Shown: positions 1 through 6,566, numbered from the stretch's first letter. The stretch is DNA of 10,366 nucleotides from an uncultured Rivibacter sp. (GCA_946480925.1 CAMLLU010000116.1:1-10366); one strand, 5' to 3'. Notes: generated by a model from the sequence alone, not told the origin. Numbers and translations are program-made.

Positions 1-89
1 AATACGCGGACCTCCGACACAGCACCGGTTATGCGGTGCGCCTGAAGGGCATCACCACGGTGGACCTTCAGGCCAAGAAAACGAAGTAA
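1..89 (+). CDS. ftsQ: Cell division protein FtsQ, C-terminal end (partial)
   Basis: The window opens inside a reading frame (codons start at position 3) that ends in TAA at 87-89 and gives the last 28 residues of a protein. The tail contains DLRHSTGYAVRLKG, which resembles the C-terminal 'DLRY..GYA(V/L)R' strand of FtsQ, followed by a short lysine-rich end. FtsQ is a bitopic inner-membrane divisome protein that bridges early and late division proteins with FtsB and FtsL. Only the periplasmic C-terminal end is present. The assignment rests on this short match and on its position 18 nt upstream of ftsA, the normal dcw-cluster order. The upstream part lies outside the window. Confidence 0.85.
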   Translation, partial: YADLRHSTGYAVRLKGITTVDLQAKKTK

Positions 90-107
90 CGACAGAAACA
101 CAACACC

Positions 108-1337
108 ATGGCCAAGGAATACAAGGATCTGGTCGTCGGCCTGGACATCGGCACCGCCAAGGTGATGGCGGTGGTGGCCGAGGTGCTGCCGGGCGGCGAG
201 CTGCGCGTGGCAGGCCTGGGCGTGGCCTCCTCGCACGGCTTGAAGCGCGGCGTGGTGGTCAACATCGACGCCACCGTGCAGTCCATCCAGCAGGCCCTGA
301 AAGAGGCCGAGATGATGGCCGACTGCAAGATCAGCCGCGTCTACACCGGCATCACCGGCAGCCACATCCGCGGGCAGAACTCCACCGGCATGGTGATCGT
401 GCGCGACAAGGAGGTCACGCCCACCGACGTGGCCCGCGTGGTCGAGACGGCCAAGGCCATCAACATTCCCAACGACCAGCGGCTGCTGCTGGTCGAGCCG
501 CAGGAGTTCGTGATCGACGGTCACGAGGTCAAGGAGCCCATCGGCATGAGCGGCGGGCGCCTGGAGGTGAAGGTGCACATCGTGACCGGCGCGCAGAGCG
601 CGGCCGAGAACATCGTGAAGTGCGTGCGCCGCTGCGGGCTCGAAGTGGAACAGCTGGTGCTCAACCCGAGTGCCTCGAGCGCTGCTGTGCTCACCGAAGA
701 CGAGCGCCACCTCGGCGTGGCGGTGGTCGACATCGGCGCGGGCACCACCGACGTGGCGATCTTCACCGACGGTTCCATCCGCCACACCGCGGTGATTCCG
801 ATCGCCGGCGACCTCATCACCAGCGACATCGCGATGGCGCTGCGCACGCCCACGAAAGATGCGGAAGAGATCAAGGTCGACTACGGCGTGGCCAAGCAGC
901 TGCTGGCCGACCCGAGCGAGCAGGTCGAGGTGCCGGGGCTTGGCGACCGCGCGCCTCGCATGCTGAGCCGCCAGGCGCTGGCCGGTGTGATCGAGCCGCG
1001 CGTCGAAGAAATCTTTTCGCTCGTGCACCAGGTCATCCGCGAAAGCGGGTACGAGGAGCTGCTCTCCAGCGGCATCGTGCTGACCGGCGGCGCGGCGGTG
1101 ATGCCCGGCATGGTGGAGCTGGGCGAAGACATCTTTCTGAAGCCGGTACGCAAGGGCATCCCCACGTACTCCGGCGCTCTGTTTGACATGGTGGCCAACC
1201 CACGGTCGGCCACCGTGATGGGCTTGCTCGAAGAAGCAAGGATCGCGCGTTCACGCGGGATCAAGGCGGCGCAGCAGGCAGGGTCCGTGCAAACCCTGTT
1301 CGGCCGCGTCAAAGACTGGTTCATCGGCAATTTCTGA
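108..1337 (+). CDS. ftsA: Cell division protein FtsA, actin-like membrane tether of the Z-ring
   Basis: The 409-residue product is the usual length for proteobacterial FtsA. It has the actin-fold ATP-binding signatures in order: phosphate-1 loop LDIGTAKV (residues 12-19), phosphate-2 loop VDIGAGTTDVAIF (207-219) and adenosine motif GIVLTGGAAVMPG (322-334). The protein ends in RVKDWFIGNF, a short amphipathic helix of the kind that anchors FtsA to the inner membrane. FtsA polymerises on the cytoplasmic membrane, binds the conserved FtsZ tail and recruits later divisome proteins. The ATG at 108 gives the expected MAKEYKDLVVGLDIGT beginning. The ribosome binding site is weak (only purine-rich GACAGAAA upstream), so translation may be coupled to ftsQ, whose stop is 18 nt away. 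ftsZ follows after 88 nt. Nothing unusual is seen in the protein. Confidence 0.97.
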   Translation: MAKEYKDLVVGLDIGTAKVMAVVAEVLPGGELRVAGLGVASSHGLKRGVVVNIDATVQSIQQALKEAEMMADCKISRVYTGITGSHIRGQNSTGMVIVRDKEVTPTDVARVVETAKAINIPNDQRLLLVEPQEFVIDGHEVKEPIGMSGGRLEVKVHIVTGAQSAAENIVKCVRRCGLEVEQLVLNPSASSAAVLTEDERHLGVAVVDIGAGTTDVAIFTDGSIRHTAVIPIAGDLITSDIAMALRTPTKDAEEIKVDYGVAKQLLADPSEQVEVPGLGDRAPRMLSRQALAGVIEPRVEEIFSLVHQVIRESGYEELLSSGIVLTGGAAVMPGMVELGEDIFLKPVRKGIPTYSGALFDMVANPRSATVMGLLEEARIARSRGIKAAQQAGSVQTLFGRVKDWFIGNF

Positions 1338-1412
1338 GCAGGCGGGATCGGCTCGGCGATGAACAACGAAGTGTTCTCTTACCTATGCAATGGCAACTGC
1401 TTGACGACGACG

Positions 1413-1420
1413 AAGGAGGT
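1413..1420 (+). promoter_or_regulatory. Strong Shine-Dalgarno sequence of ftsZ
   Basis: AAGGAGGT lies five bases upstream of the ftsZ ATG at 1426 and is close to a perfect anti-16S match. This contrasts with the weak site before ftsA and fits the known need for far more FtsZ than FtsA. It also fixes the ftsZ start. Confidence 0.85.
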
Positions 1421-1425
1421 ATCAA

Positions 1426-2625
1426 ATGCCTATTGAAATGATCGAGGAGTTCAACCTCGGGACGCAGATCAAGGTGATCGGCGTCGGCGGCGGCGGCGGC
1501 AACGCCGTCGAACACATGATCAGCGAAGGCGTGCAGGGCGTGGAGTTCATCTGCGCCAACACCGACGCCCAGGCGCTGAACCGCTCGTCCGCCCACAACC
1601 TCATCCAGCTCGGCACCACCGGCCTGGGTGCTGGCTCCAAGCCCGAGGCCGGCCGCGCTGCGGCCGAAGAGGCGGTGGACCGCATCCGCGCGTCCATCAC
1701 CGGCGCCCACATGATCTTCCTGACCGCCGGCATGGGCGGCGGCACCGGCACCGGTGCCGCCCCCGTGATCGCCCGCGTGGCCAAGGAGATGGGCATCCTG
1801 ACGGTGGGTGTGGTGACCAAGCCCTTCGACTTCGAGGGCGGCCGCCGCATGAAGCAGGCCGAAGCGGGCCTGGCCGAACTCGAGGCCAACGTCGACTCGC
1901 TGATCGTGGTGCTCAACGAGAAGCTGCTCGAAGTGCTGGGCGACGACGTGTCGCAGGACGAGGCCTTCAAGCAGGCCAACGACGTGCTGAAGAACGCCGT
2001 GGGCGGCATCGCCGACATCATCCACATCGACGCGTCGATCAACGTCGACTTCGAAGATGTGAAGACGGTGATGAGCGAGCCCGGCAAGGCCATGATGGGC
2101 ACCGCCATCGCCGGCGGCCTCGACCGTGCGCACAAGGCGGCCGAAGGCGCCGTGGCCTGCCCGCTGCTCGAAGGGGTGGACCTTTCCGGCGCGCGTGGCG
2201 TGCTGGTGCTCATTGCGGCCAGCCGCGGCAGCCTCAAGCTCAGCGAAAGCAAGAACGCGATGAACACCATCCGCCGCTACGCTGCGGAAGATGCTCACGT
2301 GATCTTCGGCGCTGCCTACGACGAAAGCCTGGGCGACCAGATGCGCGTGACCGTGATCGCGACCGGCCTGGCACCCGCCAAGCGGGCCGCGGCGCCGATG
2401 ACCGTGGTGCACAACACGGTCGCTCAGCGCACGGGCACCGACAACATCCCGGTGTTGACCAACACGGTGAGCGGCCCGGCGGCGCAGCACGACTACGGCG
2501 GCCTGAACGTGCCCAGCGTGTGGCGCAGCGGCCGCACGCAGGCAGCCGCGAAGGTGGACGCACTGGCCAGCAACGGCATGGACGAGATCGAGATCCCGGC
2601 ATTCCTGCGCAAGCAGGCTGATTGA
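1426..2625 (+). CDS. ftsZ: Cell division protein FtsZ, tubulin-like GTPase
   Basis: The 399-residue product is the tubulin homologue that polymerises into the Z-ring and sets the division site. Visible landmarks are the N-terminal nucleotide-binding loop GVGGGGGNAVEHM (from residue 19), the tubulin signature GGGTGTG (104-110), the synergy-loop region DFEDVKTVM that completes the GTPase site of the neighbouring subunit, and a variable linker. The C-terminal peptide MDEIEIPAFLRKQAD is the docking site for FtsA, ZipA and other partners. The start is supported by a strong Shine-Dalgarno sequence. The gene follows ftsA after 88 nt and is followed by a 242-nt hairpin-rich gap before lpxC, so lpxC may have its own promoter. 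Length, motifs and tail are all typical, and no defect is seen. Confidence 0.98.
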   Translation: MPIEMIEEFNLGTQIKVIGVGGGGGNAVEHMISEGVQGVEFICANTDAQALNRSSAHNLIQLGTTGLGAGSKPEAGRAAAEEAVDRIRASITGAHMIFLTAGMGGGTGTGAAPVIARVAKEMGILTVGVVTKPFDFEGGRRMKQAEAGLAELEANVDSLIVVLNEKLLEVLGDDVSQDEAFKQANDVLKNAVGGIADIIHIDASINVDFEDVKTVMSEPGKAMMGTAIAGGLDRAHKAAEGAVACPLLEGVDLSGARGVLVLIAASRGSLKLSESKNAMNTIRRYAAEDAHVIFGAAYDESLGDQMRVTVIATGLAPAKRAAAPMTVVHNTVAQRTGTDNIPVLTNTVSGPAAQHDYGGLNVPSVWRSGRTQAAAKVDALASNGMDEIEIPAFLRKQAD

Positions 2626-2685
2626 TTGTCCTGATCCCAGCCTTAGGCGCTGAGCGCGTCGGGCAGGCCGCACACCTGCTCGCGT

Positions 2686-2760
2686 GGACACCGCAGAACC
2701 TGCTTTGCCGGGCTGCTGGTGTCGCCCCCTGAAGGGGGCGCGCGAAGCGCGTAGGGGGGA
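2686..2760 (-). repeat. Structured intergenic repeat, copy 1
   Basis: This 75-bp element in the ftsZ-lpxC gap recurs in inverted orientation at 9120-9197. It contains an outer stem GACACC/GGTGTC (2687-2692 with 2718-2723) enclosing GCAG/CTGC (2693-2696 with 2713-2716). Next come a hairpin GCCCCCT-GA-AGGGGGC (2724-2739) and a hairpin CGCGC-GAA-GCGCG (2739-2751), and a final G-run (2754-2759) that could pair with the C-run at 2725-2729 instead. It sits just after a gene end and could terminate or attenuate transcription, but there is no U-tract, so the role is open. Strand is given relative to copy 2. Confidence 0.75.
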
Positions 2761-2784
2761 CTGTCCCTGCCTTCGTCGGCCGAG

Positions 2785-2814
2785 CCCCGCCGCTCTCTGT
2801 AGAGGACGGTGGGG
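2785..2814. promoter_or_regulatory. Hairpin in the lpxC upstream region
   Basis: CCCCGCC (2785-2791) can pair with GGTGGGG (2808-2814, with one G-T wobble), and inside it CTCT (2793-2796) pairs with AGAG (2801-2804) around a CTGT loop. The structure lies immediately downstream of the structured repeat. No poly-T follows, so it is not a classical intrinsic terminator. It could be part of a terminator region or of an lpxC leader. Confidence 0.45.
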
Positions 2815-2825
2815 CCGGTCCATTG

Positions 2826-2844
2826 CTGGAGCGACTTTCTCCAG
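2826..2844. promoter_or_regulatory. Inverted repeat CTGGAG-N7-CTCCAG upstream of lpxC
   Basis: A perfect 6-bp inverted repeat with a 7-nt spacer lies 23 bp before the lpxC ATG. The AT-rich CTTAAAAT follows at 2853-2860 and is the best -10-like hexamer (TAAAAT, 2855-2860) in the gap, although no convincing -35 stands 16-18 bp upstream of it. The repeat could be an operator overlapping the lpxC promoter or an RNA hairpin near the ribosome binding site. The function is not established. Confidence 0.35.
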
Positions 2845-2867
2845 TGCCTCTTCTTAAAATGGCGACC

Positions 2868-3803
2868 ATGTTGCAACAGCGCACCCTCAAGTCCCTGACC
2901 CGTGCCGTCGGCGTGGGCGTCCACGGTGGTCAGCGGGTGGAGCTCGTCTTGCGGCCGGCGCCTGCCAACACGGGCATCGTCTTCCGCAGGGTCGATCTCC
3001 CTCAGCCGGTGGACATTCCCGTTTCGCCCAGCGCGGTGTGTGATACCCGCATGGCCTCGACCATCTCGCCGGGCGGCGACCCGGGTGCACCGAAAGTCCA
3101 GACCATCGAACACCTGATGTCGGCCTGCTGCGGGCTCGGCATCGACAACCTCTACATCGACATCAACGCCGAGGAGGTGCCCATCCTCGACGGCTCGGCG
3201 GCGTCGTTCGTGTTCCTGCTGCAAAGCGCCGGCGTCGAGCTGCAGAACGCACCCAAGCGCTTCCTGCGGGTGTTGAAGCCCATCGAAGTGCGCGAAGGCG
3301 AAGGCCGCTCGCTCAAGTGGGCGCGGCTGGAGCCCTACCACGGCTACAAGCTCAGCTTCGAGATCGACTTCGACCACCCCGCGGTCGACCAGACCGGCCA
3401 GAACGTCACCTTCGATTTCAGCTCCGGCCAGTACAAGCGCGACATCGCCCGCGCCCGCACCTTCGGCTTCACGAAAGACGTGGAAATGGCCCGCTCACGC
3501 GGCCTGGCGCTGGGCGGCAGCATGGACAACGCCATCGTGGTGGACGACTACCGCGTGCTCAACAGCGACGGACTGCGCTACGACGACGAGTTCGTGAAGC
3601 ACAAGATCCTCGACGCGATCGGCGACCTCTACCTCACCTGCACGCCGCTGCTGGCCGCCTACACCTCCTACAAGGGCGGCCACGCGCTCAACAACAAGCT
3701 GTTGCGCGCGCTGCTGGCCGATGCCTCGGCACACGAGTTCGTCACCTTCGACGACGAAGCCCAGGCACCGCAAGGCTTTGCCGAGCTGGCGCCGGCCTGG
3801 TGA
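2868..3803 (+). CDS. lpxC: UDP-3-O-acyl-N-acetylglucosamine deacetylase LpxC
   Basis: This zinc-dependent cytoplasmic deacetylase removes the acetyl group from UDP-3-O-(hydroxyacyl)-GlcNAc, the committed step of lipid A synthesis. From the ATG at 2868 the product has 311 residues, close to the usual ~305. The start is chosen because it yields the family N-terminus [10 protein letters not shown]; the frame is open further upstream (TTG at 2823) but would add 15 non-conserved residues. Zinc ligands and active-site residues are visible: H82 in IEHLMSA, H245 and D249 in [14 protein letters not shown]272 in [10 protein letters not shown], and E81 beside the first ligand. The dimetal-free LpxC insert pattern looks complete. 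As in other proteobacteria it follows ftsZ. Expression is probably partly independent of ftsZ because a hairpin-rich gap separates them. Confidence 0.98.
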   Translation: MLQQRTLKSLTRAVGVGVHGGQRVELVLRPAPANTGIVFRRVDLPQPVDIPVSPSAVCDTRMASTISPGGDPGAPKVQTIEHLMSACCGLGIDNLYIDINAEEVPILDGSAASFVFLLQSAGVELQNAPKRFLRVLKPIEVREGEGRSLKWARLEPYHGYKLSFEIDFDHPAVDQTGQNVTFDFSSGQYKRDIARARTFGFTKDVEMARSRGLALGGSMDNAIVVDDYRVLNSDGLRYDDEFVKHKILDAIGDLYLTCTPLLAAYTSYKGGHALNNKLLRALLADASAHEFVTFDDEAQAPQGFAELAPAW

Positions 3804-3833
3804 GGGCGGCTTCCCGCGTGACCGCCCGAACCC

Positions 3834-4019
3834 ATGCTGATCTTCCGCTGGATCGTCCTGCTGTTGCTGCTGGCGGGCGTGCTGTGCTTCGCGATGTACG
3901 TCGGCACCGGGCAGCCGGTGTGGAGGCGGCGCGGGTTGGTCATCGTCAAGTGGACGGTGCTGGCTGCGCTGGGTTTTTTCGCCGTGCTCATCCTCGAGCG
4001 CCTGGCGATCATGGTGTGA
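3834..4019 (+). CDS. Small two-helix membrane protein, unknown function (first of a tandem pair)
   Basis: A 61-residue product begins at ATG 3834, 30 nt after the lpxC stop. It has two hydrophobic segments (about residues 3-23 and 39-57) joined by a short basic loop containing GQPVWRRRG, so both ends probably lie on the same side of the inner membrane. The Shine-Dalgarno sequence is weak, which suggests translational coupling to lpxC. It aligns without gaps, from CF at residues 18-19 to near the end, with the next gene product: shared C, F, T, W, RR, W, L, F and L at about 10 of 44 positions, mainly around the loop. The family is not recognised. Coding is supported by third-position G/C bias and by tight packing with its neighbours. 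Confidence 0.7.
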   Translation: MLIFRWIVLLLLLAGVLCFAMYVGTGQPVWRRRGLVIVKWTVLAALGFFAVLILERLAIMV

Positions 4020-4026
4020 GCCGCAG

Positions 4027-4236
4027 ATGACCATCGTCTATTGGGCAGCGATCCTGCTACTGAGCCTCATGCTGGGCGTGGCCGGCCTGTGTTTCGTCGT
4101 CAACCTCGTGACCGACGACCGCGACTGGTACCGGCGGGCCCGGGCCTGGTTCCGCTGGGCCATCGTGGTGGTGCTCTCCACCTTCAACATCGCGCTCTTT
4201 CGCCACCTCGTCGTCTTCCTGCTGGGCGGCGACTGA
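4027..4236 (+). CDS. Small two-helix membrane protein, unknown function (second of a tandem pair)
   Basis: A 69-residue product starts at ATG 4027, 7 nt after the preceding stop, so the two genes are almost certainly co-transcribed. It has two hydrophobic helices (about residues 4-26 and 42-66) and a charged loop, TDDRDWYRRARAWFRW. The W-x-RR...(K/R)W pattern of the loop is shared with the upstream 61-residue protein, suggesting a tandem duplication followed by divergence. The family is not recognised and no function is assigned. It ends 309 nt before epsD. No clear intrinsic terminator follows, but the eps operon appears to have its own promoter in the gap. Confidence 0.7.
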   Translation: MTIVYWAAILLLSLMLGVAGLCFVVNLVTDDRDWYRRARAWFRWAIVVVLSTFNIALFRHLVVFLLGGD

Positions 4237-4245
4237 CCGGCAGAA

Positions 4246-4265
4246 GTCACCGAAATGTCACCGAA
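4246..4265 (+). repeat. Tandem GTCACCGAA direct repeat, 11-bp period
   Basis: GTCACCGAA occurs at 4246-4254 and again at 4257-4265, each followed by A/T. The 11-bp period puts both copies on the same face of the helix, 68-87 bp upstream of the -24/-12 promoter match. This is the usual distance range for a sigma-54 enhancer-binding protein. Binding by a PrsR-like regulator is an inference. Confidence 0.5.
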
Positions 4266-4332
4266 TGCCCGTTGCGGCTCCATTTCGCGGCGGTTTTGAC
4301 GCGCACCTTGCAAGATTTGCAGAAGACCGCGC

Positions 4333-4348
4333 TGGCACACCACGTGCC
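4333..4348 (+). promoter_or_regulatory. Candidate sigma-54 (-24/-12) promoter of the eps operon
   Basis: TGGCACACCACGTGCC matches the consensus TGGCACG-N4-TTGCW: the full TGGCAC block, the invariant GG and GC at exact 10-nt spacing, and the T before GC. Mismatches are at consensus positions 7, 12 and 16. Transcription would start near 4359 and read into epsD. RpoN control is in keeping with the PrsK/PrsR regulators that accompany many exosortase EPS loci, but those genes are not in this window. Confidence 0.55.
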
Positions 4349-4421
4349 TGAAAGCAGCCCTCGTAAGCGGTCTGCAACAACGGTTTCCTCCGCGCCGCAA
4401 GCGCAGTAGTTCACAAGTCCG

Positions 4422-4478
4422 CTCACTAGACTCAGTGAGAACCCGAGTCCCCGCCCGGTACCTGTGTGCCGGCCGGGG
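4422..4478 (+). promoter_or_regulatory. Two hairpins in the epsD leader
   Basis: CTCACT (4422-4427) pairs with AGTGAG (4434-4439) around a 6-nt loop. Downstream, CCCCG-C-CCGG (4449-4458) pairs with CCGG-C-CGGGG (4469-4478) around a 10-nt loop, with a single C-C mismatch. No U-tract follows. The structures could be leader RNA elements or operators. They do not resemble any riboswitch class that I can name with confidence. Confidence 0.4.
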
Positions 4479-4545
4479 GAATGACGCTCGAACCGGCGAC
4501 GCCCACCGGGCAAGCGCGAACAGCCGGACTTGTGGAGTACCGCTC

Positions 4546-5442
4546 ATGCAAACACTGTCTATTCCTAGCATTCCTGCGCTGCCGTACGTCGGCCGCGCTG
4601 CTTGTGGTGCTGCCCTCGTGCTGCTGCTGGCCGCCTGCGGTGCCAAGTCCGACAAGACCGCCACGCAGGTGGCCGCCAAGGTCAACAAGGACGAGATCTC
4701 CGTCCACCAGGTGAACTTCATGCTGCAGCGGCAGGGCTCGGTGCAGCCGGGCCAGGAGCAGCAGGTGAGCCAGGAGGCCGTGGAGCGCCTCATCGACCAG
4801 CAGCTTGCGCTGCAGAAGGCCGAGGAGCTGAAGATCGACCGCGACCCGCAGGTGATGCAGGCGGTGGACGCGGCACGGCGCGAGATCGTGGCGCGCGCCT
4901 ATCTCGAGCGCATGGGCGCCAGCATCGCCAAGCCCACGCAGCAGGAGATCCGCCAGTACTACGCCGCCAAGCCGCTGCTGTTCGCACAGCGCCGCATCTT
5001 CGACCTGCGCGAGGTCAACATCGAGGCCACGCCCCAGCAACTGCAGCAGCTGCAGTCCAAGCTGGCCGCGGCGCGCAATGCCGACGAGCTGTCGGCCATG
5101 CTGCGCACCGCCGGCCTGCGCCACGAAGTGCGCCAGAGCTCCACCGCTCCCGAGTCCTTGCCGATGGCGATCGTCGATCGCGTGGCCTCGCTGGGCCCTG
5201 GCCAGTCGCTGGTGCTCACGGCGCCGGGCGGCGCCAAGGTGGTGTACCTGGTCGAGGCACGTCCTGCACCGCTGGACGAGGCCGCCGCCACGCCGCGCAT
5301 CGAGCGCTTCCTGGTCAACGAACGCAAGCGGCAGGTGTTCGAGCAGGACATCAAGGCGCTGCGCGCCAAGGCACAGATCGAATACGTCGGCGCATTCGCG
5401 CAGGCACCGGCCGACGCCGCTTCTTCACCGGCCGCGAACTGA
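4546..5442 (+). CDS. epsD: EpsD family SurA/PpiC-like periplasmic lipoprotein
   Basis: The 298-residue product has a lipoprotein signal peptide: a hydrophobic core at about 15-30 and lipobox LAAC with the modified Cys at residue 31. The body begins VAAKVNKDEISVHQVNF, and the helical region VERLIDQQLALQKAEEL (within about 45-130) is typical of the SurA N-terminal chaperone domain. A divergent PpiC/parvulin-like part follows (about 145-260), then a charged C-terminal helix rich in R and K. The parvulin region shows no obvious catalytic His/Phe pattern, so it may act as a chaperone rather than an isomerase. EpsD-family proteins are found almost only in exosortase-linked EPS operons. ATG 4546 is preferred over the GTG at 4435 because it has GGAG eight bases upstream and places the signal peptide at the N-terminus. 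First gene of the operon. Confidence 0.88.
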   Translation: MQTLSIPSIPALPYVGRAACGAALVLLLAACGAKSDKTATQVAAKVNKDEISVHQVNFMLQRQGSVQPGQEQQVSQEAVERLIDQQLALQKAEELKIDRDPQVMQAVDAARREIVARAYLERMGASIAKPTQQEIRQYYAAKPLLFAQRRIFDLREVNIEATPQQLQQLQSKLAAARNADELSAMLRTAGLRHEVRQSSTAPESLPMAIVDRVASLGPGQSLVLTAPGGAKVVYLVEARPAPLDEAAATPRIERFLVNERKRQVFEQDIKALRAKAQIEYVGAFAQAPADAASSPAAN

Positions 5443-5535
5443 CGCAAGCGGCCGAGCTTCCCGGGCGGAGACCTGCACGCCACATCGCCTTTCGCCTTTT
5501 GCGTGCGGGGCTCCACTGTCGTCACCTGCTTTTCG

Positions 5536-6549
5536 ATGAAGAAGACCATGGACATACGATCCAACTTCACCACATGGCTGCTTGCCGCTGCGCTGTCGTT
5601 CACATTGGCGGGATGCAGCAGCGAGCCGCTGGCGCCCGAGGCTTCCAGGCCTGCTGCGAGCCCTACCGTCTCCTCCTCGGGCACCGCCACCGCGACCACC
5701 ACGGCCGCCGTGTCGGCCAACAATCTGCCGGCTGCCGTCACCACCGCCGTACCGGCCGGCACGCCGGCCAGCCGCGCGCAGGCTGCCGCAGCCGCGCAAT
5801 CGCAGGCGCCCGTGCAGACGCAGCGTGACTACGTGCTCGGCCCGGGCGACGTGGTGCGCATCAACGTGTTCCAGAACCCCGAGCTGACGCTGGATGCGCG
5901 TGTGTCGGAGACCGGCGCCATCAGCTACCCGCTGCTCGGCCAGCTGCGCCTGGGCGGCCTCACGGTGGTGTCGGCCGAAAAGGCCATCGCCGACGGGCTG
6001 CGCCAGGGCAACTTCGTGAAGCAGCCGCAGGTGAGCGTGATGGTCATGCAGGTGCGCGGCCACCAGGCCTCGGCGCTGGGCATGGTCAACAAGCCGGGGC
6101 GCTACCCGATCGAAGTCACGGGCCTGCGGCTGTCGGAGCTGGTGGCACTGGCCGGCGGCGTGGCGCCCAACGGCAGCGACGTCGCCACCCTGAGCGGCCA
6201 GCGTGACGGCAAGCCCTTCCGCGTGGAGGTGGACCTGCCCAGCCTGTTCGGGGCCACCGCGGCGGCGTCCGACCCCATCGTGCTCAACGGCGACGTGGTC
6301 TACGTGGACCGCATGCCGGTGTTCTACATCTACGGCGAGGTGCAGCGCCCCGGCGCACTGCGCCTGGAACGCAACATGACCGTGATGCAGGCACTGGCGG
6401 CCGGTGGCGGCCTCACGCAGCGAGGCACGGCCAAGGGCCTGAAGCTGCACCGCCGAGGTCCCGACGGCAACGTGCAGGTGCTGCAGCCCACGATGGACTC
6501 CACCTTGCGCGACTCGGACGTGATCTATGTGCGCGAAAGCTTGTTCTGA
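5536..6549 (+). CDS. epsE: Polysaccharide export outer-membrane lipoprotein EpsE (Wza/OPX family)
   Basis: The product has 337 residues from ATG 5536. The signal peptide MKKTMDIRSN begins a hydrophobic stretch ending in lipobox LAGC with Cys 27, so this is a lipoprotein. A low-complexity Ala/Thr/Pro linker (about 30-94) follows. The Poly_export domain starts at RDYVLGPGDVVRINVF (from 97). Two SLBB-type domains follow, one with GMVNKPGRYPI (about 182 onward) and one with YGEVQRPGALRL (about 266 onward). This is the core of an OPX translocon, which carries exopolysaccharide across the periplasm and outer membrane together with the EpsF copolymerase. No long amphipathic C-terminal helix is seen, so outer-membrane insertion may differ from Wza. 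An ATG at 5548 is an alternative start; the frame is open back to 5503. It follows epsD after 93 nt, in which I see no clear signal. Confidence 0.93.
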   Translation: MKKTMDIRSNFTTWLLAAALSFTLAGCSSEPLAPEASRPAASPTVSSSGTATATTTAAVSANNLPAAVTTAVPAGTPASRAQAAAAAQSQAPVQTQRDYVLGPGDVVRINVFQNPELTLDARVSETGAISYPLLGQLRLGGLTVVSAEKAIADGLRQGNFVKQPQVSVMVMQVRGHQASALGMVNKPGRYPIEVTGLRLSELVALAGGVAPNGSDVATLSGQRDGKPFRVEVDLPSLFGATAAASDPIVLNGDVVYVDRMPVFYIYGEVQRPGALRLERNMTVMQALAAGGGLTQRGTAKGLKLHRRGPDGNVQVLQPTMDSTLRDSDVIYVRESLF

Positions 6550-6566
6550 CGTGGGCTCCCAATTCA

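Larger units (their letters stand above)
4237..4545 (+). promoter_or_regulatory. 309-nt non-coding region ahead of the eps operon
   Basis: No convincing gene is found here. The epsD frame is open back to a GTG at 4435, but the extra residues look non-coding and the true start at 4546 has a lipoprotein signal. In order the region holds two tandem GTCACCGAA sites (4246-4265), a sigma-54 promoter match (4333-4348), an inverted repeat (4422-4439), a G/C-rich hairpin (4449-4478), a small GCCC-ACC-GGGC hairpin (4501-4511) and the epsD ribosome binding site (GGAG, 4534-4537). If transcription begins near 4359, the epsD leader is about 185 nt, long for a simple promoter. Confidence 0.6.

Noticed and set aside
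1401..1425. TTGACG at 1401 as a -35 box for ftsZ
   Set aside because: No -10 box fits between it and the start codon at 1426, and the position would leave no leader.
2724..2760. Classical intrinsic terminator after ftsZ
   Set aside because: The stems are strong but no U-tract follows. The sequence is explained better by the repeat family, so it is recorded as a repeat with possible attenuating effect.
1321..2823. Long minus-strand open frame (about 500 codons) opposite ftsZ
   Set aside because: It is the antisense shadow of a certain gene in GC-rich DNA. The translation is His/Arg/Ala-rich with no domain, and it has no plausible start signal.
3834..4236. The two small proteins as PEP-CTERM substrates of the exosortase
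   Set aside because: Neither has a Pro-Glu-Pro motif before a C-terminal helix and basic tail, and both lack an export signal apart from their two membrane helices.
4435..4545. N-terminal extension of epsD from the GTG at 4435
   Set aside because: The extension would bury the lipoprotein signal peptide in the interior and has no ribosome binding site. ATG 4546 with GGAG upstream explains the gene.
4602..5828. Plus-strand open frame (about 408 codons) overlapping epsD and epsE
   Set aside because: It is in an alternative frame across two genes with lipoprotein signals and recognised domains. Its product is Arg/Ala/Gly-rich with no family features.
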